From Sinohyriopsis cumingii (taxonomy: Eukaryota; Mollusca; Bivalvia; Unionida; Unionidae), in contig CM068828.1 in the NCBI GenBank assembly GCA_028554795.2, forward strand, positions 21,507,936 to 21,571,935: a DNA stretch of 64,000 bases, written 5' to 3'. The stretch's first letter is position 1, and the number at the start of each line of letters is the position of its first letter. Shown piece after piece: positions 61,435 through 64,000 of the stretch. The translations under genes were made by a program, and so were the position numbers. A model generated the notes under the pieces. That model did no database searches, was not told the origin of the DNA, and saw only the letters and a list, made by a program, of their open reading frames with translations.

Positions 61435-62091
61435 ATAGGAAAACATGGCTATAAAGTAATAACCACTTGACGTAGCAGTGTGACTTTGATTACATACATA
61501 TATGTTTAGTTGACATATAGAGCTCGTGGAATTCTTTAAAAGGGAAGATCCCTGAACATTTTGACGCTCTATTATTTGACAGATATTAATGTTATAAATA
61601 CAGAAAAATTAAATTCAGAAAATCTACTGCTTATAGAAATGGTAATATTTAAACGCATAAAAATCAAGTGTAATTAACGTGTGTTCGGCACCGACTAGTC
61701 CCAAAATTCAGCCCACCCACCCCTAATTCGTGTTGATACTGATAGACGATATGTGGATATGATGTCACCTGTTATTAAAATGTGCAATTTGGCTGCATGC
61801 AAATCGTTCCGAACAACACCTTCCTTCAGTTTAGACTCGTACCGGTTTTCCATGACAACTATATCTAGCGCAAAATTCAAAATTGCCACTGGACAGAGAG
61901 TTCTGAGCAGCAGGGAGGGTGAGCAGACCAAGGCCGTTAAACAAATAAAAAGCTCTACAGAAAAATTTGTTCTAAGAGAGGCTGATTTACCAAAATAAAG
62001 GCTTCTACGACATATTAATTTTGGTCTTACCAAGATGGTAATACTTTTAGGTCATGTCCTCCCTGCTGCTGTCGTAGTGATCGAATTTTTA
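61113..62091. other. Flank between satellite and the Polinton-like genes
   Basis: It holds a (TA)n(CA)n microsatellite at 61365-61433. Overlapping open frames on both strands at 61690-62033 (plus 61759-61998, ending KFVLREADLPK; minus 61695-62033) match nothing I know. The left boundary or inverted terminal repeat of the element should lie in or before this stretch if the element ends here, but it cannot be placed from one end. Confidence 0.4.
61365..61433. repeat. (TA)n(CA)n microsatellite
   Basis: About 27 TA units followed by about 8 CA units. Confidence 0.97.
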
Positions 62092-62676
62092 TCAAAATAT
62101 TTTATCAAGACCAACTCGATATCGTGTTCTTGGGTCATGTAAATTTATCGTTACAAATCCGTACGGTGTTGCTTGAGCGCGACTAAAGAAATTTCTGAAT
62201 TTATTTATATCCATATCTCCGCTACACCAAGTTTGATGAGTATTTCTTAACGTATGCATATCTACGCCATTAAAAACCGCTAAAACATTACAGTTATCTC
62301 TAATTACTTTTGGTATTTGTGTATACCGCTGAGTTATGTAAATAAAATCTGTGTTTTTGTGTCTGCCTCGGGAAAATATTTTTGCTGGATTCGCTTGCTT
62401 ATCCAACATCACGTCGTCGTAAACAACTAAATTATTTATACCGCCATCTAAATCATCAACTGAAGGAGCTTCTTCGATATCTGTTATAAATTCAATAATA
62501 TTATCACCATCACGTAACAACGACGCGTTCTCGTTAAAATCTTTTAATACCTCATAGCATCGTTGATCATCAACGGATGGTGCAACCAAATATGACTTAT
62601 CCCATTTTAACCACCTCATTATCAAATTCAGCAACAACTGCGTTTTACCTGACCCAGATGGACCAATTATTATCAT
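62092..62676 (-). CDS. FtsK/HerA-type DNA-packaging ATPase of a Polinton/adintovirus-like element
   Basis: This 194-residue frame encodes an A32/FtsK-HerA-type genome-packaging ATPase. Walker A is GPSGSGKT at residues 5-12; Walker B is VVYDDV near residue 90; a conserved arginine/glutamine region follows (SRGRHKNTDFIYITQRYTQI). In virus-like elements it drives DNA into capsids. The ATG at 62676 lies too close to Walker A. The same frame stays open a further 50 or so bases upstream without an ATG, and those residues look like family sequence. An ATG at 62753 opens in another frame and meets this one at a run of six T (A on the coding strand) at 62722-62727. A one-base frameshift there is likely. 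It is transcribed divergently from the zinc-ribbon gene at 62768. Confidence 0.88.
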   Translation of the reverse strand: MIIIGPSGSGKTQLLLNLIMRWLKWDKSYLVAPSVDDQRCYEVLKDFNENASLLRDGDNIIEFITDIEEAPSVDDLDGGINNLVVYDDVMLDKQANPAKIFSRGRHKNTDFIYITQRYTQIPKVIRDNCNVLAVFNGVDMHTLRNTHQTWCSGDMDINKFRNFFSRAQATPYGFVTINLHDPRTRYRVGLDKIF

Positions 62677-62753
62677 TCTAATAGAATTTGGTAACGCAGC
62701 ATGATGTTTAACAGGTTCATGTTTTTTGTGGCAGAAAAATCAATTACATTCAT

Positions 62754-62767
62754 GTTATAATTATATT
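62754..62767. promoter_or_regulatory. Very short divergent intergenic region
   Basis: Only 14 bases (ttataattatatta region) separate the minus ATG at 62753 from the plus ATG at 62768. If both starts are used, the two genes' transcription signals must overlap each other's coding sequence. Inference from spacing only. Confidence 0.35.
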
Positions 62768-62977
62768 ATGGATTTATATTGTGTGAAATGTAAAACACGT
62801 ACGCCAACAAAAGATCTGACTACGGTTGTTACACGCAACAATAGATCAGCCGCTACCAGAATATGTACAAAATGTGGTATAAAGAAATTTAGATTTACTT
62901 CATCCGGTCAAAAGCCAGCCAAAGTAAAAACAACCAGAAAAAAAAAAGTCACGGAGGTGATATTGCCACAAAGTTAA
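62768..62977 (+). CDS. Small zinc-ribbon protein (DUF5679-like), Polinton/adintovirus-like element
   Basis: The 69-residue frame from the ATG at 62768 has two CxxC pairs (YCVKCKTRTPTK near the N terminus and ICTKCGIKKFRF 30 residues later). They would bind one zinc ion. A Lys/Arg-rich tail follows. The pattern is that of the DUF5679 zinc ribbons of large DNA viruses and related elements. The next frame (PLA2) overlaps its 3' end in the -1 frame, and a run of ten A at 62938-62947 lies in the overlap. The two may be one gene split by an indel, or joined by frameshifting; the true C terminus is therefore uncertain. Confidence 0.75.
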   Translation: MDLYCVKCKTRTPTKDLTTVVTRNNRSAATRICTKCGIKKFRFTSSGQKPAKVKTTRKKKVTEVILPQS

Positions 62978-63304
62978 CATCGTTGTCAGGATTATTTTGG
63001 GCTAAATATCATGGAGAAAAACATCTTCCTGGATATAATTACTGTGGACCAGGAACTCGACTAGATATAAGATTAAATAATCAGGATCAACCCAATCCTG
63101 GCGAGAAGCCGATAAATGCAATCGATCAGGCGTGTTTATCTCACGATATAGCTTATCGAAGTAATGATTTACAACAACGACATCTTGCTGATGTAAAACT
63201 AATTCATTCATTAAATTCTATAAAAAATTAAAACTATCAAAGAAAAATTAGCTAGCTGGTTAGTAAAATCTGCAATGAAAAGCAAATTAGTTTTAGGTGC
63301 TTAA
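62893..63304 (+). pseudogene. Parvovirus-type phospholipase A2 domain, frame-broken
   Basis: The frame (open from 62893 to a stop at 63229-63231) has no ATG. It contains the calcium-loop motif YNYCGPGTRLD and the catalytic His-Asp block ACLSHDIAYR, spaced as in the PLA2 of parvovirus VP1 unique regions. In those viruses the enzyme acts on endosomal membranes during entry. Coding potential continues after the stop in a different frame up to a TAA at 63302-63304, with the change at a run of six A near 63219-63224. The frame before the domain is that of the zinc ribbon, switching at the A10 run. I read this as one zinc-ribbon/PLA2 gene with two poly-A-associated frame breaks; separate genes are possible. 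Confidence 0.75.
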
Positions 63305-63309
63305 TTATT

Positions 63310-64000
63310 ATGGAAGCAATTTATTATTCTCCTGCTGGATTCTGGCGAGGTAAAACAGCTATCAAAAAACTTGCAAGTGCTGCTCGAGTAAAACCTGCTA
63401 CTGCTGCTGCGTGGTTATCTAAACAAGCTGTTTGGCAAATTTATTTACCACCACCTAAACGAATAGAATACGCGCATTTTGATGTTAGTGTTCCTAATGA
63501 AGTTCATCAGGCTGATATAATGTTTTTACCGCATGATACCGTTAACGACGTCACTTACAAGTACGTGTTAATGATAGTTGACATCGCAAGCAGATACAAA
63601 GAAGCTGAGCCGTTAATAACTAAAACAGCTACTGAGGTTGCTAACGTATTTAGAAAAATTTATCAACGAGGACCTTTAACGTGGCCAAATTTACTTCAGG
63701 TTGATCCTGGTAGAGAATTTCTTGGTGCTGTATCTTTTTTAATGAAACAAAATAATGTTAATATACGACGAGGGAAAATTAACATCCACAACGATCAAGC
63801 TATTGTTGAACGATTTAATAAAACACTTGCTGAAAGATTATTTGGTTATCAGTACGCGATGGAATTTATTCAGGATAAATTATCACAAGAATGGGTTACA
63901 AGATTACCTAGTGTTGTATCAGCAATAAATAACGAACCAACACGAGCAATATCAATGAAACCAGCAATCGCGATCACAAAAACAATTATACCAATCCGAC
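63310..64000 (+). CDS. DDE integrase (rve family) of a Polinton/adintovirus-like element, 3' end outside the window
   Basis: The frame opens at ATG 63310 and stays open to the window edge (230 residues so far). An N-terminal helical DNA-binding region (WRGKTAIKKLASAARVKPAT, then WLSKQAVWQIYLPPPK) precedes the retroviral-type catalytic core. The core has Asp69 in HQADIMFLP, Asp132 in QVDPGREFLG and Glu167 in AIVERFNKTLAE, with the last two 35 apart as in D,D-35-E enzymes. It would insert the element's linear DNA into the host genome. The sequence looks intact and all three catalytic residues are present, unlike the decayed gypsy integrase at 26-27 kb. It follows the PLA2 frame by 5 bases on the same strand. 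Confidence 0.92.
   Translation, partial: MEAIYYSPAGFWRGKTAIKKLASAARVKPATAAAWLSKQAVWQIYLPPPKRIEYAHFDVSVPNEVHQADIMFLPHDTVNDVTYKYVLMIVDIASRYKEAEPLITKTATEVANVFRKIYQRGPLTWPNLLQVDPGREFLGAVSFLMKQNNVNIRRGKINIHNDQAIVERFNKTLAERLFGYQYAMEFIQDKLSQEWVTRLPSVVSAINNEPTRAISMKPAIAITKTIIPIR

Noticed and set aside
61695..62033. Overlapping plus and minus frames next to the ATPase as further element genes
   Set aside because: Neither shows a family I recognise and both cannot be real. Left as unassigned flank.
63002..63211. Minus-strand frame opposite the PLA2 domain
   Set aside because: The plus strand has the YCGPGT and HD motifs. The minus reading has none.

Overview
The window is animal nuclear DNA: AT-rich, intron-bearing and crowded with retroelements, microsatellites and minisatellites. 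The element mix (APE-type LINEs, tRNA-derived SINEs, a Gmr1-like Ty3/gypsy element, a Polinton/adintovirus-type element) and an adenosine-receptor-like GPCR suggest a lophotrochozoan, perhaps a bivalve mollusc. That assignment is inference; no marker gene fixes the species.

Layout, left to right. (1) 0.33-16.6 kb, + strand: the 3' half of a gene for a single-pass membrane protein. One large exon (334-2751) is almost entirely an in-frame 51-bp coding minisatellite, 46 units of a cysteine-rich 17-residue GCC2/GCC3-like (ephrin-receptor-like) repeat. It splices in phase to a transmembrane exon (5648-5750) and a cytoplasmic-tail exon (16389-16596). The 10.6-kb second intron holds a decayed APE-type LINE, a probable solo LTR and several microsatellites. 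A TAA at 2046 interrupts the repeat exon.

(2) 19-42 kb is a transposon graveyard. A Ty3/gypsy-type element (23.7-29.65 kb) has the order gag-PR-IN-RT-RNaseH, with integrase before reverse transcriptase as in Gmr1-like elements. Related probable LTRs are scattered from 13.8 to 55 kb, all in minus orientation. A segment of about 2.5 kb is present in three tandem copies (32.9-39.4 kb). A CR1/jockey-like LINE is split by LTR material.

(3) 42-50.5 kb is rich in simple repeats, with two kinds of tRNA-derived SINE and five unrelated minisatellites. (4) 50.9-52.0 kb, minus strand: an intact intronless rhodopsin-family GPCR resembling adenosine receptors, the only clearly intact complete gene in the window.

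(5) 56.0-61.1 kb: a 5.1-kb array of about 165 copies of a 31-bp satellite with higher-order duplications, one almost identical over 743 bp. (6) 62.1 kb to the window edge: one end region of a Polinton/adintovirus-like element with a packaging ATPase (minus), a zinc-ribbon frame and a parvovirus-type PLA2 frame (plus), and a DDE integrase (plus, cut by the window). Its apparent frame breaks all fall at poly-A runs.
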